DNA from: BP-133 sp040756995
Lineage (GTDB): Bacteria; Actinomycetota; Acidimicrobiia; IMCC26256; BP-133
Length of the DNA stretch: 47,941 bases
Reading direction: 5' to 3'
Assembly (NCBI GenBank): GCA_040756995.1
Contig: JBFLYK010000048.1
Coordinates: 1 to 47,941, forward strand
The position numbers were made by a program, and so were the translations under genes. Positions within the stretch are counted from its first letter, which is position 1. The number at the start of each line of letters is the position of its first letter. Below, one piece after another: positions 31,847 through 38,481 of this stretch. Below the pieces are notes generated by a model, which saw only the letters and a list, made by a program, of their open reading frames with translations, was not told where the DNA came from and did no database searches.

Positions 31847-34207
31847 CTATCTGCTAGTGCCTGACTGGCCCGAAGGGCTCGGACCGGAACGGCCCTCACT
31901 GCGCCCGAGGGTATCGCCCTGGGTGCCCCCTGACGCACCGGCCGACGTCCTCGACCGCCCGCCGGTGGTCGTGGTGGTGCTCGACTTCGACCGGGTCGTG
32001 GTCGTCGTGGACGACGACGCCGACGATGACGACCGCGGTTTGGTCGTGGTCGTGGTCGACGACCTCGATGTCCCGCTGCGCATGGTGGTGGTCGTCGTCG
32101 ACGACTTGCTCGTCGACCTGGTGCTCGATCCCCGGGCGGTCGTGGTCGTGGTCGAAGACCTGGTCGTCGACCGGGTGGTCGCCCCCCGGGCGGTCGTCGT
32201 CGTGGTGGACGACTTGACGACCGGCTTCGACTCCTTCGTCGTGGTCTGCGTCGTCGACCTCTTGAGGGTCGTCGACGTCGTGGCCTTCGGGACGTGGGGA
32301 TCGTCGTTGACCGGCGCCTCGTCGAGGGCGCTCACCGGGCCACCCCGCGTCGGGGCGGCGGGCGGAGGCGACCCGGGCGGCGGCGGGATCCGCTCCAGCC
32401 GCAGGGCGTACTGCATGATCCGGGAGAACACCGGCGCGGACACCTGGCCGCCGTAGATCGGGGTGGGCTCGTCGAGCACGACCACCGCCGCCAGCCGCGG
32501 CTCCTGGGCCGGCGCGTACCCCACGAAGCTGGCGACGTAGTTCCCGGAGTAGCCCCGGGCGCCTTCCAGCGGCTTGCGGGCCGTGCCGGTCTTGCCGGCC
32601 GCCAGGTAGCCGGGGACAGCGGCGTTGGTGCCCGTCCCCGTCGAGACGACCTGGGTCAGCATCGAGGACAGCTTCCCGGCGGTGTCGGGCGAGATCACCC
32701 GCCGGGGCTCCGCCGCCGGCACCTCGTGGCGCACGCCGTCGGCGTCGATCGTGGCCTCGACCAGGCGGGGCGGCTTGTAGAGGCCGCCGTTGGCCACGGT
32801 GACGTAGACCTGGAGCATCTGCAGGGCACTGACCGCCAGGCCGTTGCCGATCGGGACGGTCCCCATGCTGGTGACGTACCAGTGGTCCGGGTCGAGGAGG
32901 AGGCCGGCGGGCTCGCCGGGGAACCCCACACCCGTCTTCGTCCCGAAGCCGAAGGCCCGCAGGTAGTGGTCGAGCCGGGTCTTGCCCAGCTTCTGGCCGA
33001 CCATGATCGTCCCGACGTTCGAAGAGTTCACCAGGATGTCGGTGACGGACCAGGGGATCGGCGGGTGCGGTTCATGGTCCTCGAAGACGGCGTTGGCCAT
33101 CGGCAGCTTGTCGGGCACCGTGAACTTGGTCTCCGGCGTGACCAGCCCGTCCTCCAGAGCCCCGGCCATGGTGATGACCTTGTTGGTCGAGCCCGGCTCG
33201 TAGACGTCGGTGATGGCCCGGTTCTTCTCGGTCTGGCTCGACGGCCGGGCGGCGCCGGCACCGTCGCCGGTGACGTTGGCCATGGCCAGGATGCTGCCGG
33301 TGCGGGTGTCCTCCACGATGGCCAGCCCGCCCTTGGCGGTGGCGGCGGCCACGGCGTCGACCAGCGCCCGCTCCAGCTCGTACTGCAGCGACTGGTCGAG
33401 CGAGAGGATCAGGTCGTTGCCCCGGACGGCCGGCTCGAGGCGGCTGTAGCCCTGAGGTATGCGCCGGCCCTGCGGGTCCTGCTCAACCACCAGCTCGCCG
33501 GGCTTGCCGGCCAGCTTCTTGTCGAACTGCACCTCGAGACCGGCCAGGCCGTCGTTGTCGATGCCGACGTTGCCGAGGAGCGGCGCGGCCATCGTGCCCG
33601 ACGGGTAGAAGCGCTTCGACTCCGGGACGAAGTCGACGCCCTCCAGGTCGAGCTTCTCCACCGCCTCGGCGGTGGCGTCGTCGACCTTGCGGGCCAGGTA
33701 GACGAAGGCATGGCTCTTCTGTCCCAGCCGGTCGGCCAGCACCTTCTGGTCCATGCCGAGGACGGGGGCCAGCTTGGCGGCGTAGGCCACGGGGTCGGTC
33801 ACGACCTTGGGGTTGGCCCACACCGTCTGCTGGTTGACCGACAGGGCGAGGTCGACGCCGTTGCGGTCGAAGATCGCCCCCCGCTCGGCGGCCAGCGTGA
33901 TCTTGCGGATGCGCTGCCCGGTGCCGAGCTTCTCGTACTCGGAGGCGGAGACGGCCTGGACCTGGGTGAGCCGCAGGATGATCCCCGACAGTCCGAGCGA
34001 CAGGACGACCAGCAGGGCCATGGCCCGCCGGCCGGTCAGGCGGTTGCCGGTGGCGGCCTTGCCGGCTTCGAACTTGGCCCGCCGGGCGGCCATCCGCCGG
34101 TTGGGCTTGGGCAGCCCGGTGGTGGTGGTTCTGACTCGGGGCGGGCGCCGCGACTGTGGTCCGTCGCCGCGGTCGGCTCGCCGTTCGTCGTCAGGGCCGG
34201 GTGCCAA
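31847..34207 (-). CDS. ftsI: Septal transpeptidase FtsI (class B PBP) with Thr-rich tail
   Basis: 786 aa from a TTG at 34207 preceded by GGAGGTGA and overlapping the FtsL-like gene by 17 nt. About 60 basic cytoplasmic residues, a membrane helix (62-80), a PBP dimerisation domain (about 100-260) and the transpeptidase: Ser340-Thr-Asn-Lys343 (SxxK), Ser395-Ser-Asn397 (SxN), Lys539-Thr-Gly (KTG). It crosslinks septal wall. After the usual end near 605 come a Pro-rich stretch and an unusual tail (641-755) with six SSTTTTT runs interspersed with Arg/Lys, then a Gly/Ser-rich end. The tail would lie outside the membrane. Confidence 0.96.
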   Translation of the reverse strand: MAPGPDDERRADRGDGPQSRRPPRVRTTTTGLPKPNRRMAARRAKFEAGKAATGNRLTGRRAMALLVVLSLGLSGIILRLTQVQAVSASEYEKLGTGQRIRKITLAAERGAIFDRNGVDLALSVNQQTVWANPKVVTDPVAYAAKLAPVLGMDQKVLADRLGQKSHAFVYLARKVDDATAEAVEKLDLEGVDFVPESKRFYPSGTMAAPLLGNVGIDNDGLAGLEVQFDKKLAGKPGELVVEQDPQGRRIPQGYSRLEPAVRGNDLILSLDQSLQYELERALVDAVAAATAKGGLAIVEDTRTGSILAMANVTGDGAGAARPSSQTEKNRAITDVYEPGSTNKVITMAGALEDGLVTPETKFTVPDKLPMANAVFEDHEPHPPIPWSVTDILVNSSNVGTIMVGQKLGKTRLDHYLRAFGFGTKTGVGFPGEPAGLLLDPDHWYVTSMGTVPIGNGLAVSALQMLQVYVTVANGGLYKPPRLVEATIDADGVRHEVPAAEPRRVISPDTAGKLSSMLTQVVSTGTGTNAAVPGYLAAGKTGTARKPLEGARGYSGNYVASFVGYAPAQEPRLAAVVVLDEPTPIYGGQVSAPVFSRIMQYALRLERIPPPPGSPPPAAPTRGGPVSALDEAPVNDDPHVPKATTSTTLKRSTTQTTTKESKPVVKSSTTTTTARGATTRSTTRSSTTTTTARGSSTRSTSKSSTTTTTMRSGTSRSSTTTTTKPRSSSSASSSTTTTTRSKSSTTTTTGGRSRTSAGASGGTQGDTLGRSEGRSGPSPSGQSGTSR
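31960..32290. repeat. Low-complexity Thr/Ser/Arg coding repeat in the ftsI 3' part
   Basis: Imperfect repeats in which ACC/ACG/TCG codons recur on the minus strand; on the plus strand they look like repeated GTCGTGGTCGTC blocks. The period is irregular (about 45-60 nt). Such DNA is prone to slippage and assembly collapse. Confidence 0.75.
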
Positions 34208-34682
34208 GGTGCGGCTTCACCTCCGCCCATCCGCCGGCCAGGCTCGGCGCGGCGGGATCGTCGGGAGTGGCGCCGCCGTCCTGGGGGGCGGGCGCCATGA
34301 GATAGGCGACCTGCGGCGGGACGACCATGCCCAGCCGCTGCTGGGCCGTGGCCACGATGCGCTCGGGGGCCGATAGCTGGGCCACGTCGAGGCGGAGCTT
34401 CTCGTACCGGGCCTCTTCCCTGGCCGCCTCCTTGTTGAGCTGGTCGAGCCGGAACTCCGACTGGATCAGCAGCACGTGGAAGACGGCGGCGCCGAAGATC
34501 GTGCCCACGGTGAGGACAGCGCCGGCCAGGAGAGCCAGCCGCAGCGGCCGATCAGGGGTCGGGCCCTGGCGGGGGCCGCCCCGCACCCGGCTCCGCTCCA
34601 GGCGGCGCTGGTGCAGCTGGCGGACCCCGGGGCCCATCGGTGGCGTGCGGCGCTTCTTCTTGATCAGTTCCTTCACCATCAC
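34191..34682 (-). CDS. ftsL: FtsL-like division protein
   Basis: 163 aa bitopic protein between rsmH and ftsI, the standard ftsL position. Basic Pro/Arg-rich cytoplasmic part (1-46), membrane helix (about 48-72, LRLALLAGAVLTVGTIFGAAVFHVL split by my estimate), short coiled coil (about 75-100) and the region SAPERIVATAQQRLGMVVPPQVAYL typical of FtsL. FtsL sequence conservation is low, so the call rests mainly on topology and position. The start is either GTG 34682 (overlapping the rsmH stop) or the adjacent ATG 34679. Confidence 0.85.
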   Translation of the reverse strand: MMVKELIKKKRRTPPMGPGVRQLHQRRLERSRVRGGPRQGPTPDRPLRLALLAGAVLTVGTIFGAAVFHVLLIQSEFRLDQLNKEAAREEARYEKLRLDVAQLSAPERIVATAQQRLGMVVPPQVAYLMAPAPQDGGATPDDPAAPSLAGGWAEVKPHLGTRP

Positions 34683-35626
34683 ACACGCTCCAGGACTCGG
34701 AAGCGGGCGCTCTCGGCCCGGGGGTTGGCGGCGATCTCTGCCGCGGTGGGACGGGCCGCGCCGCGGGTCACGAGGCGGGCCGGCGGCGGTTCACCGGGGA
34801 TGCCCGTCACCGGCAGGCCGCGAGGGACGGGCGGGCGGGAGGTCCAGGCCGTGAAGCGCTCCTTCACGATCCGGTCCTCCAGCGAGTGGTACGACAGCAC
34901 GGCCAGGCGCCCGCCGGGGGCGAGGACCGAGAAGGCGGCGTCGAGACCCTGTTCCAGGTGCTCGAGTTCGCCGTTCACTTCGATGCGGATCGCCTGGAAG
35001 GTGCGGCGGGCGGGGTGCGGGCCGGTCCGGCGGGCCGGAGCGGGAATCGCCTGGCGGACGACCTCGGCCAGTTCGGCCGTGGTCTCCAGGGGTCGGTGCG
35101 CCACGATGGCCCGGGCGATCTGCCGGGCGAAACGCTCCTCCCCGTAGCGGGCGATGACTCGGGCCAGCTCGGTCTCCTCGTATCCGTTCACGACATCCCG
35201 GGCCGAAAGCGCCTGGGACCGGTCCATCCGCATGTCCAACGGGGCGTCGGCCCGGTAGGTGAAGCCCCGGCCCGGCTCGTCCAACTGCCAGCTGCTCACG
35301 CCGAGGTCGAACAGCACCCCGACTACTGGAAGGCCGAGCGCGGCCACCTCGGGCGAGGCCACCACGCCGGCCAGCTCCTCGAATCCGCTTTTCCGGATCA
35401 GCACCCGGGCGCCGTAACCGGAGAGCCGCTCCCCGGCGGCGGCCACCGCCTCGGCGTCCCGGTCGAGACCCAGGACGACGTTGTCCGGGAGGGCCTCGAG
35501 CAGGGCGCCGGCGTGCCCGCCGCCTCCCACCGTCCCGTCGACCAGCAGGCCGGCGGGAACGGGCGCGAAGGCGTCGACCACTTCGGCGACCATGACCGGG
35601 TCGTGTGCGAATCCGGGTCTACGCAC
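34679..35626 (-). CDS. rsmH: 16S rRNA (cytosine-1402-N4) methyltransferase
   Basis: SAM-dependent methyltransferase, 315 aa from the GTG at 35626 (VRRPGFAHDPVMVAEVVDAF), which matches the family start; GTG 35680 is an alternative. Motifs: LLVDGTVGGGGHAGALLEALP (SAM site), VLFDLGVSSWQLDEPGRGFTYRADAPLDMRMD, HPARRTFQAIRIEVNGEL, and VLSYHSLEDRIVKERF. It starts 146 nt after the mraZ stop; that gap shows no gene. Confidence 0.95.
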   Translation of the reverse strand: MRRPGFAHDPVMVAEVVDAFAPVPAGLLVDGTVGGGGHAGALLEALPDNVVLGLDRDAEAVAAAGERLSGYGARVLIRKSGFEELAGVVASPEVAALGLPVVGVLFDLGVSSWQLDEPGRGFTYRADAPLDMRMDRSQALSARDVVNGYEETELARVIARYGEERFARQIARAIVAHRPLETTAELAEVVRQAIPAPARRTGPHPARRTFQAIRIEVNGELEHLEQGLDAAFSVLAPGGRLAVLSYHSLEDRIVKERFTAWTSRPPVPRGLPVTGIPGEPPPARLVTRGAARPTAAEIAANPRAESARFRVLERV

Positions 35627-35772
35627 GGCTTGGGCCCAGCCCCCCAGGTGGGCCGTCCGGAAAGAATCGCGGACTGACACACGGATGGAAGCGGGCGGAG
35701 TAGGGCCTTCCACCGCACCACCGGGGGGACTGGGCGCAGGCCGTGCGATGCACGCCCACGTTGTCAAGGGAC

Positions 35773-36207
35773 TCAGATGCCGAAGTCGGGGATGCCTTCG
35801 GCGGCCGTGATGACCTGCTCACCCTCCTGTTCACGCTGGGCCCACCGCTCGGCATCCCAGATCTCGATCCGGGACAGCACGCCGGCGACGACGACGTCAC
35901 GCTCGAGGGAGAGGCCGCCGAACTCGCGGAGATGGGCCGGCACCGGCACCCGGCCCTGGCGGTCGGGGGTGACCTCGGCGGCTCCGGCGAAGAACGTCCT
36001 CGCCGCCTGGCGCTGCTGGGGGCCCCTGGTCGCCAACTCCCGCATGTTGTTCGACACCCGCTCCCATTCGTCAGTCGGATACACGCACACACAACCGTCG
36101 AGACCCCGCGCCATGTAGGCACCGCCTTCGAGCTGGCCGCGGAACTTGGCCGGCAGGATCACCCGGCCCTTCTCGTCGAGGGAGTGCTGGTACTGCCCGA
36201 GAAACAC
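35773..36207 (-). CDS. mraZ: Transcriptional regulator MraZ
   Basis: 144 aa from a GTG at 36207 with GAGG 9 nt upstream. Two AbrB-like half-domains: LDEKGRVILPAKFRGQL (residues about 10-26) and TPDRQGRVPVPAHLREFGGL (about 80-98), separated by VYPTDEWERV. MraZ binds short direct repeats upstream of its own gene and controls the dcw cluster in several bacteria. Exactly such repeats precede this gene (36278-36322). Confidence 0.96.
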   Translation of the reverse strand: MFLGQYQHSLDEKGRVILPAKFRGQLEGGAYMARGLDGCVCVYPTDEWERVSNNMRELATRGPQQRQAARTFFAGAAEVTPDRQGRVPVPAHLREFGGLSLERDVVVAGVLSRIEIWDAERWAQREQEGEQVITAAEGIPDFGI

Positions 36208-36268
36208 GGCCGACTACCTCGACTCACCCGCTCCGCCCCGGCTCTCCGCCGTCTAGGTCACGTCGTGG

Positions 36269-36297
36269 ACCTTATTCCTCCACTTCACTCCCGTCAA
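36269..36297 (-). promoter_or_regulatory. Near-consensus promoter for mraZ and the dcw cluster
   Basis: On the minus strand -35 TTGACG (36292-36297) and -10 TAAGGT (36269-36274) are separated by exactly 17 nt. This fits the housekeeping sigma-factor pattern TTGACN-17-TANNNT. It predicts a transcription start near 36262 and a leader of about 55 nt. Confidence 0.75.
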
Positions 36298-36322
36298 CTC
36301 CATTTCGCACCACAAATCCCCC
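36278..36322 (-). promoter_or_regulatory. MraZ operator: direct repeats with exact 10-nt period
   Basis: Reading the minus strand, pentamers TGGTG (36308-36312), TGGAG (36298-36302), GGGAG (36288-36292) and TGGAG (36278-36282) are each separated by 5 nt; GGGGG at 36318-36322 keeps the phase as a possible fifth unit. E. coli MraZ binds TGGGN units at the same 5+5 spacing. The array spans the -35 region and the spacer of the promoter, as expected for a repressor. Confidence 0.8.
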
Positions 36323-36422
36323 CAAAAGCGACCTCACAAACCACTTGGGGCTTCAAACGGGCAGAAAACGGACGCGCCGAAGTCGCCACCACTGTGGCCA
36401 CTGTCAACTATTGAGGCGCGGA

Positions 36423-37418
36423 TCAGCCGGTTGCGTAGGCCCGGAGCGGCGGCTCGGAATCCACCTGCGGGCCGGCGGCCACGGCCGGGAAGGCGTTGGC
36501 GTAGATGCCGGCGATGGCGGCCGTGGCCACCGCCGGGTCGATTCCGCTGGCGTAGACGTCGGCGCAGCGGGCGGTGCCGACCCGGCCCGGATCGGCCGCT
36601 CCCCCGGGATTGCCGAGTGCATCGAGGACCACGGCCAGCGCCACGGCGTCGAAGACGAGTCCGGCGTGCTCCACGACCCGACCCGGGCAGAGGTCCTGCA
36701 CGGCGATGTTCACGGCCCCGTCGATCGTCGCCACCGCCATGTCGGCCGGCACCGACGGCTGGATCAGGTTGTCGGTGTGGCTCCGGATCGTCGTGTACGA
36801 CGGGCCGGGCGGCATCGGCAGCCGGTTGAGAGCCTGCATGAAGCTGGCTCCGGTGCTGAACTGCCAGATCGGCGGGGCGCAGCTCGGGTTGCAGAACGCC
36901 GCCCTGGTCCAGGGGATCTCCCGGTTGGCGCCGGCGATGGTGATGAGGTCGTCGACGGCGGCGCGGACGTCGGGCCACCAGCGGACGGCCCACCGGGGCT
37001 GCAGGGCGCCCTGGCTGTGGCCGACGATCGAGACCTTGCGGCCCGTCCGCCGGTGGAGCGTGCGGACGGCGGCCACGACGTGCTCGGCGCTCTGCTGGAT
37101 GTCGACGAGGGCCCGGCCGGGGAGCTGCACCGTGCACCAGTCGAAGCCGGCATCTGTCAGCACCCGCCCGAGCCCCGACGGCCAGGTCTCGGCGGCCGTG
37201 GTGGCCGTGCCGTGGACCAGGAGCACCACGGCCTGGTCGGGGTGGCGAAGACCCTCGGGGCAGTCGAGCGAGGTCTCGAGCACCACCGGATCCGACTCGA
37301 GCGCGGGCCCGGGGTCGGCTTGCGCCGGCGCTCCGGTCGCCTCGGCGCCCACCGGGGGGCCGGGCGCCACCGTCACGGCGAACGCCAACAACACGAGACC
37401 CAGCGTGATGCGTCTCAT
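36423..37418 (-). CDS. Secreted lipase/esterase of CalB (Candida antarctica lipase B) type
   Basis: 331 aa from the ATG at 37418, with signal peptide MRRITLGLVLLAFAVTVAPG. Alpha/beta hydrolase triad: Ser135 in GHSQG, Asp216 in SHTDNLIQP, His251 in VVEHAGLVFD. Several stretches parallel CalB as I remember it: AVRWWPDVRAAVDDLI after the nucleophile, WQFSTGASFMQALN, the Asp segment followed by IQP, and the C-terminal AGIYANAFPAVAAGPQ with a late Cys. This is stronger than a generic lipase call. It follows the HNH gene by 11 nt and may share its transcript. No link to the dcw genes is evident. Confidence 0.87.
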   Translation of the reverse strand: MRRITLGLVLLAFAVTVAPGPPVGAEATGAPAQADPGPALESDPVVLETSLDCPEGLRHPDQAVVLLVHGTATTAAETWPSGLGRVLTDAGFDWCTVQLPGRALVDIQQSAEHVVAAVRTLHRRTGRKVSIVGHSQGALQPRWAVRWWPDVRAAVDDLITIAGANREIPWTRAAFCNPSCAPPIWQFSTGASFMQALNRLPMPPGPSYTTIRSHTDNLIQPSVPADMAVATIDGAVNIAVQDLCPGRVVEHAGLVFDAVALAVVLDALGNPGGAADPGRVGTARCADVYASGIDPAVATAAIAGIYANAFPAVAAGPQVDSEPPLRAYATG

Positions 37419-37429
37419 CCGGTGCCGGC

Positions 37430-37942
37430 TCAGGCGGGAAGAGCTTCCGCCGCCGGCCCCAGGTAGGGCGCCCAGGCGGGGTCGACGGTGCCGACGGCGA
37501 CCACGATCCAGATCGTTTCCTTGGGCGCGAAGGGCTGGCGGCGCAGCTTCAGGTGCGTCTCGGACAGGAGCCGGTCCTCCTTGGCCGCGTTGCACGGCCG
37601 GCAGGAGGCGACGACGTTCTCCCAGACGTGCTCACCCCCTCGGGAGCGGGGGATCACGTGGTCGATGTTCTCCGCCGGGGCGCCGCAGTATTGGCAGCGG
37701 TGGCCGTCGCGGACGAAGACCGACCGGCGGGAGAGCGGTGCCCGGGCCCGGAACGGGACGCGGACGAAGTGGACGAGACGGATGACGGACGGGACCGGGA
37801 GGGACATGCGCTCCGAGTGCAGCTCTTCGTCGCGGTGCTGGAGGACCTCAGCTTTCTCCTTCAGCACGAGGACAACTGCCCGGCGCACCGGCACGACGCA
37901 GAGCGGCTCGTAAGTGGCGTTGAGCACGAGCGCTCTCCCCAA
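37430..37942 (-). CDS. HNH endonuclease family protein
   Basis: 170 aa. The C-terminal HNH core is CQYCGAPAENIDHVIPRSRG then GEHVWENVVASCRPCNAAKED, with two CxxC zinc pairs and the catalytic histidine in DHV. The N-terminal part (RALVLNATYEPLCVVPVRRAVVLVLKEKAEVL) is the conserved extension of a widespread actinobacterial/cyanobacterial HNH family whose biological substrate is not known. A TTG at 37942 with a GGAGGAGGG ribosome site is chosen; the GTG five codons in is an alternative. No restriction methylase or phage genes are nearby. Confidence 0.9.
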   Translation of the reverse strand: MGRALVLNATYEPLCVVPVRRAVVLVLKEKAEVLQHRDEELHSERMSLPVPSVIRLVHFVRVPFRARAPLSRRSVFVRDGHRCQYCGAPAENIDHVIPRSRGGEHVWENVVASCRPCNAAKEDRLLSETHLKLRRQPFAPKETIWIVVAVGTVDPAWAPYLGPAAEALPA

Positions 37943-38026
37943 GCCCCACCCTCCTCCGTTTCCGTTGGCGACGTTGCCACTAACAAGTTTACCCAGGTGG
38001 GCATCGCTTTCCGGGAGCGCGAGTGA

Positions 38027-38299
38027 TCAGGCCTTGAACTCCCGGCACCAGTTCAGATACGCCACGAGGTCCTCCGGGTCGGGGCTGCCCGTCGAGCCGT
38101 AGGCCGTCTGCATCCGGAACCGCACGTAGTCGCCGTCCGGCAACGGCAGGAACGGCGGCCGCCGCCACCAGCCGGGGCGGGCCAGGCGGAACGCCTGGCG
38201 CAGCGCCGTCGGCCACAAGCGGGGCCGCCGCAACACCGCGACGGTGGCGAGGAACCACCACCGCCACCCGGCCGTCGGCCTGGCTGCCCCCCTCCTCAT
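38027..38299 (-). CDS. Small hypothetical protein, 90 aa
   Basis: From the ATG at 38299. Trp- and Arg-rich: GWRWWFLATVAVLRRPRLWP, PGWWRRPPFLPLPDGDYVRFRMQTAYG, and PEDLVAYLNWCREF at the end. I recall similar small proteins in other actinobacteria, but know no function. It is probably cytosolic or peripherally membrane-bound; a single weak hydrophobic stretch is at 12-22. A longer frame starting at 38407 would run through the 49-nt hairpin repeats and is not credible. Confidence 0.7.
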   Translation of the reverse strand: MRRGAARPTAGWRWWFLATVAVLRRPRLWPTALRQAFRLARPGWWRRPPFLPLPDGDYVRFRMQTAYGSTGSPDPEDLVAYLNWCREFKA

Positions 38300-38314
38300 C
38301 CCGCCACCCCCACA

Positions 38315-38363
38315 AACTGGCGTTCCATTTCCGCCATATCCCGGAAAACGAACGCCAGAACGG
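38315..38363. repeat. 49-nt hairpin repeat, copy 1
   Basis: Outer arms CTGGCGTTC (38317-38325) and GAACGCCAG (38350-38358), a CA/AC internal mismatch, inner arms TTTCCG (38328-38333) and CGGAAA (38342-38347), and an 8-nt loop CCATATCC. Copy 2 is identical over all 49 nt. It lies between two divergent genes. Confidence 0.9.
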
Positions 38364-38384
38364 TTCCCCGGCCGGCCCCCGCCC

Positions 38385-38433
38385 AACTGGCGTTCCATTT
38401 CCGCCATATCCCGGAAAACGAACGCCAGAACGG
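38385..38433. repeat. 49-nt hairpin repeat, copy 2
   Basis: Identical to copy 1, offset exactly 70 nt, with a 21-nt GC-rich spacer between. Outer arms at 38387-38395 and 38420-38428. It ends 48 nt before the pncB start. Confidence 0.9.
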
Positions 38434-38470
38434 ATGCGGGGCGGGGGCTTCGGGGCTCACGGCCGGAGGG

Positions 38471-38476
38471 TAGCGT
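38471..38476 (+). promoter_or_regulatory. Candidate -10 element (TAGCGT) for the nicotinate phosphoribosyltransferase gene
   Basis: TANNNT hexamer 5 nt before the GTG at 38482 and 8 nt before the GTG at 38485; no ribosome-binding site is visible, so the transcript may be leaderless. Confidence 0.35.
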
Positions 38477-38481
38477 CGCCC

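Noticed and set aside
37430..37942. HNH gene as a homing endonuclease or phage remnant
   Set aside because: It has the conserved N-terminal extension of a stable chromosomal family, base composition like its neighbours, and no intron, intein or phage genes nearby.
38300..38407. N-terminal extension of the small hypothetical protein to 38407
   Set aside because: It would translate the hairpin repeats; the ATG at 38299 gives the part that resembles known small actinobacterial proteins.
38315..38433. Two-repeat CRISPR array
   Set aside because: Only two 49-nt copies with a 21-nt GC-rich spacer, repeats are internally two-tier hairpins, and no cas gene is near.
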